Shown here: positions 32,949 through 41,106 of the stretch, one piece after another
Position numbering within the stretch: position 1 is the stretch's first letter
How the letters are laid out: the number at the start of each line of letters is the position of its first letter
NCBI GenBank assembly: GCA_045660125.1
Contig: JAZRDG010000143.1
Span: 1-49,985 of the forward strand
Source: SVQP01 sp045660125
GTDB lineage: Bacteria; Bacillota; Clostridia; Oscillospirales; CAG-272
DNA length: 49,985 nucleotides
Reading direction: 5' to 3'
Translations under genes and position numbers: made by a program
The notes under the pieces: generated by a model
What the model was told of the DNA's origin: nothing
The model's database searches: none
Seen by the model: the letters and a program-made list of their open reading frames with translations, nothing else

Positions 32949-33782
32949 TTATTCAGTGTATCCGTGCGTGCGGATATATTGCAGGACTGCCTTGTAGGCG
33001 TCGGCTGTCATGTGAATGCCGTCGCCGCTGTCGTAGAGCGCGATCATGGCGCCGCTGTCGTTTTTGAGCACGCTTGCCGTGTCAAGATACTTGCAGCCGT
33101 GCTCGGCAGCGATCTGCTTGATCCAGCCGTTTGCCAAATCAATGTTGGCATTGCAAAGCTTGCCGCCCTTTTGATCGTATTCGGTGGTAACGGGGAAGAT
33201 AGAGCCGAGCATGATCTTGGTATCGGGGCTTGCTTGCTGAATTGCGGTGATCAGTTTACCGTAATACGCCTTGAATTGCGTTTCGGTTGCATACGCAATG
33301 CCGTTGACGCCCAGCGTGATCACCATATATTTTGGTTTTTCCTGCGCTGCCGCCTCGGCAATGGTCATTTCGGTGTCGGTTTCGGGGTATACGATGGTGG
33401 TCTTGTGAATGTTACCGTCCAGAGTCAGCGTGCCGAGCGCGCCCGACCAAACCTGCTTTGTTTGCTTGCCGCCCGAAAGCACCGCGCGGTTGATCATGTG
33501 ATAGGTGGTGGAGTCGCCAAGGAAAATGATGCTGTCGATATATTCCTGTCCCATGTCCGCGGTCTGACCCAGCACGGCAGAGTTATCGGGCACGGTGTTA
33601 GCGGGAACGTCGCCGGTGTCGGTTTGGGTGTCCTGCGTGGGCTGATCGGGGCGCGAAGCGCCAAACAGGGGAGTATCGGTCACCGCAGCCACAATGCCCC
33701 AAGCGCCAAGCAGGAGCAGCGAGCAGATCAGCAGCGCAATGATGACGATGACAAGTGTCTTGATAATGGAATCTAAATTCAT
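32949..33782 (-). CDS. SGNH/GDSL-family hydrolase, membrane-anchored
   Basis: 277 residues. One N-terminal transmembrane segment (about 7-33), a Thr/Gln/Asp-rich linker (about 45-75), then an SGNH domain: FLGDSTTYH with nucleophile Ser91, TLGVNGIA for the Gly/Asn blocks, and a C-terminal GDGIHMT with Asp and His. It should act outside the membrane as an esterase or acyl transferase on wall polymers. Operon with the flanking genes, under the promoter at 34263-34291. Confidence 0.88.
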   Translation of the reverse strand: MNLDSIIKTLVIVIIALLICSLLLLGAWGIVAAVTDTPLFGASRPDQPTQDTQTDTGDVPANTVPDNSAVLGQTADMGQEYIDSIIFLGDSTTYHMINRAVLSGGKQTKQVWSGALGTLTLDGNIHKTTIVYPETDTEMTIAEAAAQEKPKYMVITLGVNGIAYATETQFKAYYGKLITAIQQASPDTKIMLGSIFPVTTEYDQKGGKLCNANIDLANGWIKQIAAEHGCKYLDTASVLKNDSGAMIALYDSGDGIHMTADAYKAVLQYIRTHGYTE

Positions 33783-33790
33783 AGTCGGGA

Positions 33791-34231
33791 TTATCTCCGT
33801 TTCTGTTCATTGGTGGATGCATAAACGCTTTGGTAGCGCTTGGCTTCTGCCTTGCGCTGCTTTGCGTGTCGTACCGCAAGAAATGCGCCAAAGCAGACGG
33901 CGTACAGCAGCGTGCTCAGCACGGCAAACAGCGTCAAGGATTCGCTTGGCGTGCCAATGTCCGAAAAGCGCGCGTAGATGCAAAGATAAAAGCCGCCCAG
34001 CGTCAGTACCGCATGAATGACCACGCGCCAGAAGCCCGAAAAATTGGCGTTTGCATAAATGACGTTTGCAGCTGCGAAAAACGCGCAAAAGGCAAGAATG
34101 AGAAAATAGGATGCCGTGGCAAACGAGGTCATGCCGCCAAGCAGCACGAACAGCATGGCTGCGCTGAAAAGCACGGTGTTATAAATGCAGGTGTGTATGA
34201 GAAATGCTTTGATGAAAGTCTTGAATTTCAT
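33791..34231 (-). CDS. Four-TM membrane protein, DUF3021-like
   Basis: 146 residues from ATG 34231, behind AAAGGA; the ATG at 34303 lies upstream of the promoter. Four predicted transmembrane helices, short loops and a basic C-terminal tail (RHAKQRKAEAKRYQ). The pattern resembles DUF3021 proteins, but I hold this loosely. First gene of the operon with the SGNH hydrolase and the DUF4358 lipoprotein. The first 51-bp direct repeat (34277-34327) overlaps its promoter's -35 box. Confidence 0.7.
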   Translation of the reverse strand: MKFKTFIKAFLIHTCIYNTVLFSAAMLFVLLGGMTSFATASYFLILAFCAFFAAANVIYANANFSGFWRVVIHAVLTLGGFYLCIYARFSDIGTPSESLTLFAVLSTLLYAVCFGAFLAVRHAKQRKAEAKRYQSVYASTNEQKRR

Positions 34232-34262
34232 GGTCGTGTCCTTTACGTATACAGATATATAT

Positions 34263-34291
34263 ACTTTACCACAAATCGCGCACAAATGCAA
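34263..34291 (-). promoter_or_regulatory. Promoter of the membrane protein-SGNH-DUF4358 operon
   Basis: On the minus strand TTGCAT (34286-34291), 17-nt spacer, TAAAGT (34263-34268). The -35 box lies within the left 51-bp direct repeat. Confidence 0.75.
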
Positions 34292-34327
34292 GAGAGCGAC
34301 CAAAAATTCACGAAACCTTTACATGGT
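34277..34327 (+). repeat. 51-bp direct repeat, left copy
   Basis: Begins CGCGCACAAATG and ends CTTTACATGGT. Identical over 51 bases to 34809-34859. The pair brackets 481 bp that carry one small gene. Confidence 0.9.
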
Positions 34328-34381
34328 GAAAAGCGGAAGACTGTGATTGCATGACTCCAAGCGCCGTATGCGCAAAAATAC

Positions 34382-34405
34382 GCCCGTTCCGCATGCGGAA
34401 CGGGC
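34382..34405 (-). terminator. Palindromic terminator of the small membrane gene
   Basis: A perfect 24-bp palindrome (GCCCGTTCCGCA and its complement) followed on the minus strand by GTATTTTT. It lies 70 bases after the small membrane protein gene. Confidence 0.6.
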
Positions 34406-34475
34406 AGGGAAATGGCGAGCGGAAGAACAGTACCTCCAACGTAATTTCAACACAGGGGAGAGGTTCTCCGTGCAC

Positions 34476-34697
34476 TCATTTTTTGCTTTTTTTGATTGCT
34501 TCTTTCATTCTTTTCACCAACTCAAAATCGCAAAAGAGAAAGAGCAATACTCCAACAACAAGAGCAATAATCAGTATTTCCAACCAAAACCGGTCACCGA
34601 CATTTGCATTATTTTCGAAAAATGCCAAAATCAAAAGCACCGGATAAAAAAGCACTGACATACCCAGCCATTTTAGTAATTTCAGAAACATTTTCAA
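34476..34697 (-). CDS. Small two-TM membrane protein
   Basis: 73 residues if translation starts at TTG 34697, eight bases behind AGGAGG; ATG 34691 would be 14 bases away. Two transmembrane helices (about 10-30 and 35-58) and a very basic C-terminus (KRMKEAIKKSKK). AT-rich and unlike its neighbours. It lies alone within the segment bracketed by the 51-bp direct repeats, so it probably arrived with that segment. No family recognised; size, charge and topology would fit a toxin-like peptide or a small membrane regulator. Confidence 0.65.
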   Translation of the reverse strand: MKMFLKLLKWLGMSVLFYPVLLILAFFENNANVGDRFWLEILIIALVVGVLLFLFCDFELVKRMKEAIKKSKK

Positions 34698-34808
34698 ATT
34701 GCCTTCCTCCTATGAACACTTGCCTTGCAAAAATGTTTACAAAATTGTTGGTTGATATATTGCCATCCCATGCAAAACAGGGTTGCATGTTTATATTCTA
34801 TCATATTC

Positions 34809-34859
34809 CGCGCACAAATGCAAGAGAGCGACCAAAAATTCACGAAACCTTTACATGGT
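34809..34859 (+). repeat. 51-bp direct repeat, right copy
   Basis: Identical to 34277-34327. The copy offset is 532 bp. The region from here to nusB (34860-34993) holds only the nusB promoter. Confidence 0.9.
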
Positions 34860-34912
34860 CATTTTGGGAGATAATAATTATGAATATATTCAAATAATTA
34901 TACATAATTGTG

Positions 34913-34941
34913 TTGACTTTTTTCGCGCGGGGGTGTATAAT
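34913..34941 (+). promoter_or_regulatory. Promoter of the nusB block
   Basis: TTGACT (34913-34918), 17-nt spacer, TATAAT (34936-34941). Confidence 0.85.
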
Positions 34942-34993
34942 AGTATAGATTATAATGTCTATCTATACCCATTACGTGCGAAAGGAAATAACA

Positions 34994-35407
34994 ATGGCAC
35001 AATTAAGCAGAAAAATGCAGAGAGAGGCAGTGTTTTCGCTGCTGTTCGAAAGAGATTTCAGACGTGACGAGACCCCCGAGGAGGTATTTGCTACCTGGTG
35101 TGAGCAAAACGGTGAGCCCGAGGGCACTTACGTAAAGGACACCTTCTTTGGTGTTTGCGAAAAGCAGGACGAGATCGACGCGACCATCGAGCGTCACTCC
35201 AACGGCTGGAAGGTTGCAAGACTGACCCGCGTTTCCCGTGCGGTCATTCGTCTGTGCGTGTATGAAATGGCTCATGCGTCCGACGTTCCCGCAACCGTTG
35301 CCATCAACGAGGCAATCGAGCTTTCCAAGAAGTATGACGATGACAAGGCTCGCTCCTTTGTCAACGGCGTACTCAACGGCATTAAGGCAGAGTATGACGC
35401 AAAGTAA
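34994..35407 (+). CDS. nusB: Transcription antitermination factor NusB
   Basis: 137 residues, all-helical. SRKMQREAVFSLLFERDF at the start and VAINEAIELSKKYDDDKARSFVNGVLNGI at the end are family hallmarks. With NusE (S10) it binds boxA RNA and supports rRNA transcription. ATG 34994 follows CGAAAGGAAA; the ATG at 34955 is ahead of that site. Overlaps the next gene by 14 bases. Confidence 0.94.
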   Translation: MAQLSRKMQREAVFSLLFERDFRRDETPEEVFATWCEQNGEPEGTYVKDTFFGVCEKQDEIDATIERHSNGWKVARLTRVSRAVIRLCVYEMAHASDVPATVAINEAIELSKKYDDDKARSFVNGVLNGIKAEYDAK

Positions 35408-36368
35408 GCCCGTTTGCTTTGTCGGCTTTGATACCAGCAACTACACCACCTCCGCAGCGGTGTGCACCGCCGAGGGGGAGGTCATAGCCAATATCAAAAG
35501 CCCCTTGCCCGTGGAGGCGGGTGCTTGCGGCCTGCGGCAGAGTGATGCGGTGTTTGCACACCTGAAAAATCTGCCCGACGTTTGCGAGCAGCTGCGCGCC
35601 GTAACTGCCGACTATACCGTGGCTGCGGTGGGGTATTCCGCCTTTCCGCGTGACGCCAAGGATTCCTACATGCCTTGCTTTTTGGCGGGTAAGACGGCTG
35701 CAACCGCCTTTGCCGCCGGTCTTGGCGTGCCGCTGTATGCGTTCTCGCATCAGAACGGGCACATCATGGCTGCAGCGTATGCATCGGGGCAGATGGAGCG
35801 GCTGATGCAAGCCCCCTTTATTGCCTTTCACGTGTCGGGCGGCACCACCGAGGCGGTGCTGGTCACACCCGAGCAGGGCAGTATTGGGAGCGTTACCTTG
35901 GTTGGCGAGACGGCTGACCTCAACGCAGGGCAAGCCATTGACCGCATCGGCGTTGCCATGGGACTTTCGTTCCCGTGCGGCAGAGCGCTGGAGCTGCTGG
36001 CAGCCGAGGCGACCGGCAAGATCCCCAAGCCGCGCGTGTCGGTAAAGGGCAGCGTGTGCAATCTCTCGGGGCTTGAAAACCTTGCCTTGAAGCTTTACAA
36101 CATGACCGGCAACAAGGCGCTGGTCAGCGCATATACCTTGGATTTCGTGGCACAAACGCTCTCGCAGATGACCGAGAACATTCTTGCCGAGCACGGCAGA
36201 ATGCCGGTGCTGTATGCAGGCGGCGTTATGAGCAATTGCCGCATCCGTGAGCGCTTGGAGCGTAAGTTCCACGCGTATTTCGGCGCGCCCGCATTTTCTG
36301 CGGACAACGCCGCAGGCACAAGCCTTTTGTGCCGTAATCAATTTATGAAAAATAAAATTGAAAATTGA
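35394..36368 (+). CDS. TsaD/Kae1-like (M22 glycoprotease) paralogue
   Basis: 324 residues. The ASKHA fold starts with GFDTSNYTTSAAV, the metal ligands lie in SHQNGHIMAAA, and FHVSGGTTEAVLV plus a late YAGGVMSNCRIRERL complete the pattern. TsaD makes the t6A tRNA modification, but clostridia carry this second, shorter form beside nusB and xseA; its role is not established. It starts inside the end of nusB. The three bases before the stop codon lead straight into hairpin array 3. Confidence 0.85.
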   Translation: MTQSKPVCFVGFDTSNYTTSAAVCTAEGEVIANIKSPLPVEAGACGLRQSDAVFAHLKNLPDVCEQLRAVTADYTVAAVGYSAFPRDAKDSYMPCFLAGKTAATAFAAGLGVPLYAFSHQNGHIMAAAYASGQMERLMQAPFIAFHVSGGTTEAVLVTPEQGSIGSVTLVGETADLNAGQAIDRIGVAMGLSFPCGRALELLAAEATGKIPKPRVSVKGSVCNLSGLENLALKLYNMTGNKALVSAYTLDFVAQTLSQMTENILAEHGRMPVLYAGGVMSNCRIRERLERKFHAYFGAPAFSADNAAGTSLLCRNQFMKNKIEN

Positions 36369-36527
36369 AATTTGCTTTTTGGCAAATTTCTACCGTAACG
36401 TTCCGCTTTGCGGAACATATCACTCGCGCATAGCGCGAATATCACTTTTGCATATGCAAAAATATCACATTTCGCCATGGCGAAATACATCACTGCAATG
36501 AGCCAACGGTCCGTTGGCGACATTGCA
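36367..36527. repeat. Hairpin array 3 (clearest case, ATATCAC linkers)
   Basis: Successive hairpins or perfect palindromes with unrelated stems: 36367-36390; GTTCCGC-TTT-GCGGAAC (36400-36416); TCGCGC-ATA-GCGCGA (36424-36438); a 16-bp palindrome TTTTGCAT/ATGCAAAA (36446-36461); an 18-bp palindrome (36469-36486); and a double stem (36494-36527). The spacers between the last five are exactly 7 nt: ATATCAC at 36417-36423, 36439-36445 and 36462-36468, and ACATCAC at 36487-36493. It fills the space between the TsaD-like gene and the ribosome-binding site of xseA. No T-tract follows any stem, so it is not a plain terminator. Confidence 0.82.
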
Positions 36528-36547
36528 ACAGAAAGGGGAGTAACGCA

Positions 36548-37780
36548 ATGCAGGACGCCAGACAGTATTTTTCGATTACGCAACTCAATGAATACGTCAG
36601 AATGCTGCTGGACGGTAATGCGGTACTCTCGGATATATGGATCAAGGGTGAGATCTCCAATTTCACCAATCAATACAGGACCGGGCATATGTATTTCTCG
36701 GTCAAGGATGCGGGCGCGACTCTGCGCGTGGTCATGTTCCGCACGCATGCCGCAAGGCTGAAATTCGAGCCGCGTGACGGCATGAAGGTGCTCTTGCACG
36801 GCAGAGTGTCTGCTTACGTGGCAGGCGGTCAATACCAGTTTTATGCCGATCTGATGGAAGCCGACGGGCTTGGCAGCCTGTACCTTGCCTTTGAGCAGTG
36901 CAAGGCACGCCTGCAGGCAGAGGGGCTGTTTGCGCCCGAGCGCAAAAAGCAGATCCCCAAGCTGCCGCGTCGCGTAGGCATCATCACCTCGCCCACGGGG
37001 GCTGCCATTCGTGATATCATCAACGTCACGGGGCGCAGATATCCGCAGGGTGAGCTGCTCATCTTTCCCTCGCTGGTGCAGGGAGAGCAGGCAGCGGCGT
37101 ATCTGGCAGGCGGCATCCGCTATTTCAATCGCGCGCAAAACGTAGACGTGATCATTATCGGGCGCGGCGGCGGCTCTATCGAGGATCTTTGGGCGTTCAA
37201 CGACGAGCGCCTTGCCAGAGAGATCGCAGCCAGCGAGATACCCGTGATCTCGGCTGTCGGACACGAAACTGACTTTACCATCTGCGATTTCGTTGCGGAT
37301 CTGCGCGCTCCCACGCCCAGTGCCGCTGCCGAGCTGGTGTTTCCGGATCGGCTTGCACTCAAGGCGGAGCTTGACGCAAGGCTTACGCGCATCGGCGCTC
37401 TGGCGCAATCGGGCGTGCAGGCAAGAAGGCAAAAGCTGCAAACGCTTGCAGCTTCCCGTGCCATGCGCTCGCCCGCAACCGTGCTTGCGGAGAAGCAGAT
37501 GCGCATAGACGAGCTTTGGATCAGGCTGCAAAACGCAGGGCAGCAGATGACCGAGCGCAAAAAGGCAACGCTTGCCGCGTCTGTTGGCAAGCTGGAGGCA
37601 CTCAGCCCGCTTGCCGTGCTGCAAAGAGGCTATGCCGTGGCAGCTGATGCAAAGGGCGAGGTGGCAACCTCGGCTGCAGCATTTGCACCGGGGCAGCCGA
37701 TCAGAGTAAGATTTTCGGACGGTGCGGTCACGGCAACCGTGGACAGCATCGAAAAGGAGCAGTTATGGAACAGAAAATGA
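36548..37780 (+). CDS. xseA: Exodeoxyribonuclease VII large subunit
   Basis: 410 residues. N-terminal OB fold (residues about 5-100, with WIKGEISNF and TGHMYFSVKD), catalytic core with GIITSPTGAAIRDI and IIGRGGGSIEDLWAFNDE and VGHETDFTICDFVADLRAPTPSAAAEL, then a C-terminal coiled coil and a QRGYAV segment. Degrades single-stranded DNA together with XseB. The start follows AAAGGGGAG. Its end overlaps xseB. Confidence 0.95.
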   Translation: MQDARQYFSITQLNEYVRMLLDGNAVLSDIWIKGEISNFTNQYRTGHMYFSVKDAGATLRVVMFRTHAARLKFEPRDGMKVLLHGRVSAYVAGGQYQFYADLMEADGLGSLYLAFEQCKARLQAEGLFAPERKKQIPKLPRRVGIITSPTGAAIRDIINVTGRRYPQGELLIFPSLVQGEQAAAYLAGGIRYFNRAQNVDVIIIGRGGGSIEDLWAFNDERLAREIAASEIPVISAVGHETDFTICDFVADLRAPTPSAAAELVFPDRLALKAELDARLTRIGALAQSGVQARRQKLQTLAASRAMRSPATVLAEKQMRIDELWIRLQNAGQQMTERKKATLAASVGKLEALSPLAVLQRGYAVAADAKGEVATSAAAFAPGQPIRVRFSDGAVTATVDSIEKEQLWNRK

Positions 37781-38004
37781 GTTACGAGCAGGCGCTTGCA
37801 AGACTGGAGCAGATCATTCGCGCCATGGAAAACGATAAAATCGCGCTCAAGGAGTCGTTGGAGCTGTACGAGGAGGGCGTTGCCATCGTGCGCCGCTTGT
37901 CCGCGGAGCTGGACGATGCCGAGAGAAAGATCAAGATCCTGCAGCAGAATGCGCAGGGCGAGATCGTTGCCGTAGATTTCGTGACCGATGAAGCAGACCT
38001 GTAA
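37765..38004 (+). CDS. xseB: Exodeoxyribonuclease VII small subunit
   Basis: 79 residues. SYEQALARLEQIIRAME and LKESLELYEEGVAIVRRLSAELDDAERKI are the family's signature helices. Forms the long helical arms of ExoVII with XseA. ATG 37765 follows AAAAGGAG and lies inside the end of xseA (16-base overlap), consistent with coupled translation. Confidence 0.95.
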   Translation: MEQKMSYEQALARLEQIIRAMENDKIALKESLELYEEGVAIVRRLSAELDDAERKIKILQQNAQGEIVAVDFVTDEADL

Positions 38005-38016
38005 GGAGACACCGCT

Positions 38017-38898
38017 GTGATTCCCGAATTTTTGAAAAGCGACGCGGCTGCCATCAATGCGCGGCTGCAAGAGATATATCCCGCAGGGGAGCGTACCTAC
38101 AGCGTTTTGTACGAGGCGCAAAACTATAGTCTTTTGGCAGGTGGCAAGCGCATTCGTCCCGCGCTGGTCATGGAGACCAGCCGCTGCTTTGGCGGCGACG
38201 GGCGCATTGCGCTGGACTTTGCGGCTGCCGTGGAAATGGTGCATACCTATTCGCTGATCCACGACGATCTGCCGTGTATGGACGACGACGATCTGCGTCG
38301 CGGCAGACCCACCAACCATAAGGTGTTTGGCGAGGATATCGCCACTCTGGCAGGTGACGGACTTTTGACCGATGCGTTCGGTGTGATCTTGTCCTGTCCT
38401 TATGCAAGCGCGCAAAGCAGAGCCGATGCCGCACTTGCGCTCTCCAAGGGAGCGGGCAGCTTTGGTATGGTCAAGGGTCAGGTGATCGATATGTTCGGTG
38501 AGAAGAATATTTTGACCGAGCAGGAGCTGCTGGAGCTGCATCGCGGCAAAACGGGGGCTTTGATCGAGGCTTCCGTGCGCCTTGGCTGCTATGCCGCAGG
38601 GCTGGAGCGCGATGACGCAAGAGTGAACGCCATGGTTGCTTACGCGCAAAACATCGGGCTTGCCTTTCAGGTGATCGACGACGTGCTGGACCTGACGCAG
38701 AGTGCCGAGATCATGGGCAAGAGCGTGGGCGGTGACGCAAGAGACCAAAAAACCACCTTTATGCGCTTTTATGACGTGCAGGGTGCTATGGCATACGCGC
38801 AAAGGCTGACAGATGCGGCAATTGAAGCCGTGATGCATATCGAGGGCAGCGAAAACCTTGTAGCCCTTGCAAAATATCTTGTAAAACGAAGCTATTGA
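38017..38898 (+). CDS. ispA: Short-chain polyprenyl diphosphate synthase (FPP synthase)
   Basis: 293 residues, GTG start behind AAGGAG. GGKRIRP (42-48) binds IPP; the first Asp-rich motif, from Asp83 in HDDLPCMDDDDLRRG, has the two-residue insertion of bacterial type II farnesyl synthases; the second is DDVLD (219-223). Joins isopentenyl units from the MEP pathway to make C15 (or C20) diphosphates for undecaprenol and quinone-like lipids. In clostridia dxs often follows; here it does not. Confidence 0.93.
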   Translation: MIPEFLKSDAAAINARLQEIYPAGERTYSVLYEAQNYSLLAGGKRIRPALVMETSRCFGGDGRIALDFAAAVEMVHTYSLIHDDLPCMDDDDLRRGRPTNHKVFGEDIATLAGDGLLTDAFGVILSCPYASAQSRADAALALSKGAGSFGMVKGQVIDMFGEKNILTEQELLELHRGKTGALIEASVRLGCYAAGLERDDARVNAMVAYAQNIGLAFQVIDDVLDLTQSAEIMGKSVGGDARDQKTTFMRFYDVQGAMAYAQRLTDAAIEAVMHIEGSENLVALAKYLVKRSY

Positions 38899-38919
38899 GG
38901 CTTCAGGGAGTGAAGAAAC

Positions 38920-39414
38920 ATGATATTCAAACAGTTTTTTACCAATTATATCGTCATGTCCGCGCTGATCGGCTGGTTTACGGCGCAGGGGCTTAAGATC
39001 GTGACGGGATATTTTAAGCATAAGAAATTCAATATCGTAGACGTGCTGTTTGGCTCGGGCGGCATGCCCAGCTCGCACTCTGCAGCCGTAATGGCAACCG
39101 CTGTTGCCACCTGCATTGTATTTACGCCCGCCTCGTTTGAGTTTGCCGTTGCAGGCGTGCTTGCCATGGTGGTAATCAATGACGCAATGGGCGTGCGCCG
39201 TCAGGTCAGCAAGCAGGCTGCCATTCTCAATAAGCTGGTCATTGACGTGATCAACGCGGAAAACAACGAAAAGAGAGAAAAGCACCTCAAGGAGCTGGTT
39301 GGTCATACCCCCTTGCAGGTATGGGCAGGCTGCGCGGTCGGCATTGCCGTACCTTTCCTGCTTAAGCTGATCCCCGCATTTTCGCAAAGTATTCAGTTTA
39401 TGCGCGGTGCATAA
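38920..39414 (+). CDS. Divergent PAP2-family (DUF212) membrane protein
   Basis: 164 residues, about four transmembrane helices. GSGGMPSSHSA (45-55) carries the phosphatase-like SSHSA core, and NDAMGVRRQVSKQA and LKELVGHTPLQVWAG are DUF212 marks. Possibly a lipid or isoprenyl phosphatase, which would fit its place after the prenyl synthase gene; not proven for the family. Its stop codon overlaps the tlyA start. Confidence 0.9.
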   Translation: MIFKQFFTNYIVMSALIGWFTAQGLKIVTGYFKHKKFNIVDVLFGSGGMPSSHSAAVMATAVATCIVFTPASFEFAVAGVLAMVVINDAMGVRRQVSKQAAILNKLVIDVINAENNEKREKHLKELVGHTPLQVWAGCAVGIAVPFLLKLIPAFSQSIQFMRGA

Positions 39415-40202
39415 TGATGAGAGCAGACCTTTATCTTGTGGAGAACGGCTACGTCAAAAGCCGTACCGCCGCAAGAAAATACATTGAACAGGGGCACGCC
39501 TTGCTTGACGGCAAGGTGATTGCCAAGCCCTCGCAGGAGATTGACGATGGCGAGCATCAGGTAGAGATTCTGGAGCGCGAGAGATACGTCAGCCGCGGCG
39601 GGCTTAAGCTTGAGGGCGCGTTGCAAGCCTTTGGCATTGACGTGAGCGGCATGCGCGCTGCCGATATCGGCGCTTCCACGGGCGGCTTTACCGATTGTCT
39701 TTTGCAGGCGGGCGCTGCGTTCGTATACGCCATTGACTCGGGCAGGGATCAGCTTGACCCCGATCTGATGCTGGACGAGAGAGTGCGCTGCATGGAGGGC
39801 GTCAACGCCCGTTACCTGACACCCGAGGATATCGACGGCTGCGTGGATATCGTGGTCATGGACGTGTCGTTTATCTCGCAAACGCTGATTTTGCCCACCG
39901 TAGCAAGCCTTTTGCGCGACGGCGGCATCTATATCGGGCTGATCAAGCCCCAATTTGAGGCAGGAAGAGCCGCGCTTGATAAGCATGGCGTGGTCAAGAG
40001 CGCAAAGCACCGTCGCGAGGCGGTTGAGCGCGTGCTGGACGCGGCAGCTGAGGCAGGGCTTGGGCTTTGCGGCTTGATCCGATCCCCCATTCAGGGCGGC
40101 GAGGGCAACGTGGAATATCTTGCATATTATATCAAAGGAGAGCAGAGAGCGAACGTGCGACAGCATGCCGTGCAGACCTTGTTTGCATCCGAGAGAAAGT
40201 AG
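39414..40202 (+). CDS. tlyA: TlyA-family rRNA methyltransferase
   Basis: 262 residues (ATG 39414 or 39417). An N-terminal S4 RNA-binding domain (residues about 3-60, ADLYLVENGYVKSRTAARKYI) is joined to an FtsJ-like methyltransferase with DIGASTGGFTDCLL for SAM binding, VVMDVSFIS and LIKPQFE. TlyA 2'-O-methylates 16S and/or 23S rRNA at the subunit interface; homologues were once called haemolysins. Coupled to the gene upstream. Confidence 0.93.
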   Translation: MMRADLYLVENGYVKSRTAARKYIEQGHALLDGKVIAKPSQEIDDGEHQVEILERERYVSRGGLKLEGALQAFGIDVSGMRAADIGASTGGFTDCLLQAGAAFVYAIDSGRDQLDPDLMLDERVRCMEGVNARYLTPEDIDGCVDIVVMDVSFISQTLILPTVASLLRDGGIYIGLIKPQFEAGRAALDKHGVVKSAKHRREAVERVLDAAAEAGLGLCGLIRSPIQGGEGNVEYLAYYIKGEQRANVRQHAVQTLFASERK

Positions 40203-40210
40203 GCTTTTTG

Positions 40211-41089
40211 ATGAAACGAGTAGCTATTATTACCAATTATAATATTACCGAAAAGGCGTACGCTGCCATTGCGGTTGCGGAGCGCCTGATCTCGCACGGC
40301 TGCGAGGTAACTGCAGCCGTTTATAACCGCGAGCGCTTTCTCAAAATGGCGCAGGGCAGAGCAGAGCTTTTGCTGCTGCCTATTGACGAGGTGTACGCGA
40401 CTGCGGACATGATCGTGGTGCTTGGCGGTGACGGCACGATCCTTGAGGCTGCGCGCCGTTCGGCTACGCGCGGCACGCCTATCCTTGGCATCAACCTCGG
40501 TCGCCTTGGCTTTATGGCTGAGCTGGAGATGCGTGATCTTGCCGATCTTGACAAGCTGTTTGAGCCGGATGGCTATACCTTGGAAAAGCGCTCCATGCTC
40601 AACGTGGAGCTGATCGGTGCAAAGGGCAACCTGCGCTCCTGCTGCTACGCGCTCAACGATGCCTCGATCTCCAACGGATCGATCGCGCGCATTGTGGACC
40701 TTGAGCTTTCGGAGGGCGGCGTACCCGTGACCTCCTATCGCGCAGACGGACTGATCGTGGCAACCCCCACGGGCTCGACTGCGTATTCCATGTCGGCAGG
40801 CGGCTCTATCGTGGATCCGCGCGTGTCCTGCTTCTGCGTCACGCCCATCTGCCCGCACTCGCTGGCGGCAAGACCCATGATCTTTCCCGACAGCGCGATC
40901 CTTGAGATCAAAAATATCTGCCAGCGCGAGAAGATGCTGTATCTGACCGTGGACGGCAGAACCAACTATGAAATGTACAAGGGTGACGTTGTGCGCATCA
41001 GCAAATCCCCCTTGCAGACCAATCTGGTTCGCATCAAGCATTGCGGCTTTTATAAAAAGCTGCGCCAGAAAATGACCGAAAATGAGTAA
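40211..41089 (+). CDS. nadK: NAD kinase
   Basis: 292 residues. GGDG (72-75) with its catalytic Asp, NLGRLGF, a LNDASI strand, and ATPTGSTAYSMSAGG complete the NAD-kinase pattern. Makes NADP from NAD and ATP. ATG 40211; the ribosome-binding site is weak (AAGTAGG). An in-frame upstream extension reads through tlyA and is not used. Confidence 0.95.
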   Translation: MKRVAIITNYNITEKAYAAIAVAERLISHGCEVTAAVYNRERFLKMAQGRAELLLLPIDEVYATADMIVVLGGDGTILEAARRSATRGTPILGINLGRLGFMAELEMRDLADLDKLFEPDGYTLEKRSMLNVELIGAKGNLRSCCYALNDASISNGSIARIVDLELSEGGVPVTSYRADGLIVATPTGSTAYSMSAGGSIVDPRVSCFCVTPICPHSLAARPMIFPDSAILEIKNICQREKMLYLTVDGRTNYEMYKGDVVRISKSPLQTNLVRIKHCGFYKKLRQKMTENE

Positions 41090-41106
41090 GAATTACGGAG
41101 AGAGTC

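Noticed and set aside
36367..36527. CRISPR array reading of the spaced repeats
   Set aside because: The constant part is only 7 nt and the variable parts are palindromes, not spacers; no cas genes are present.
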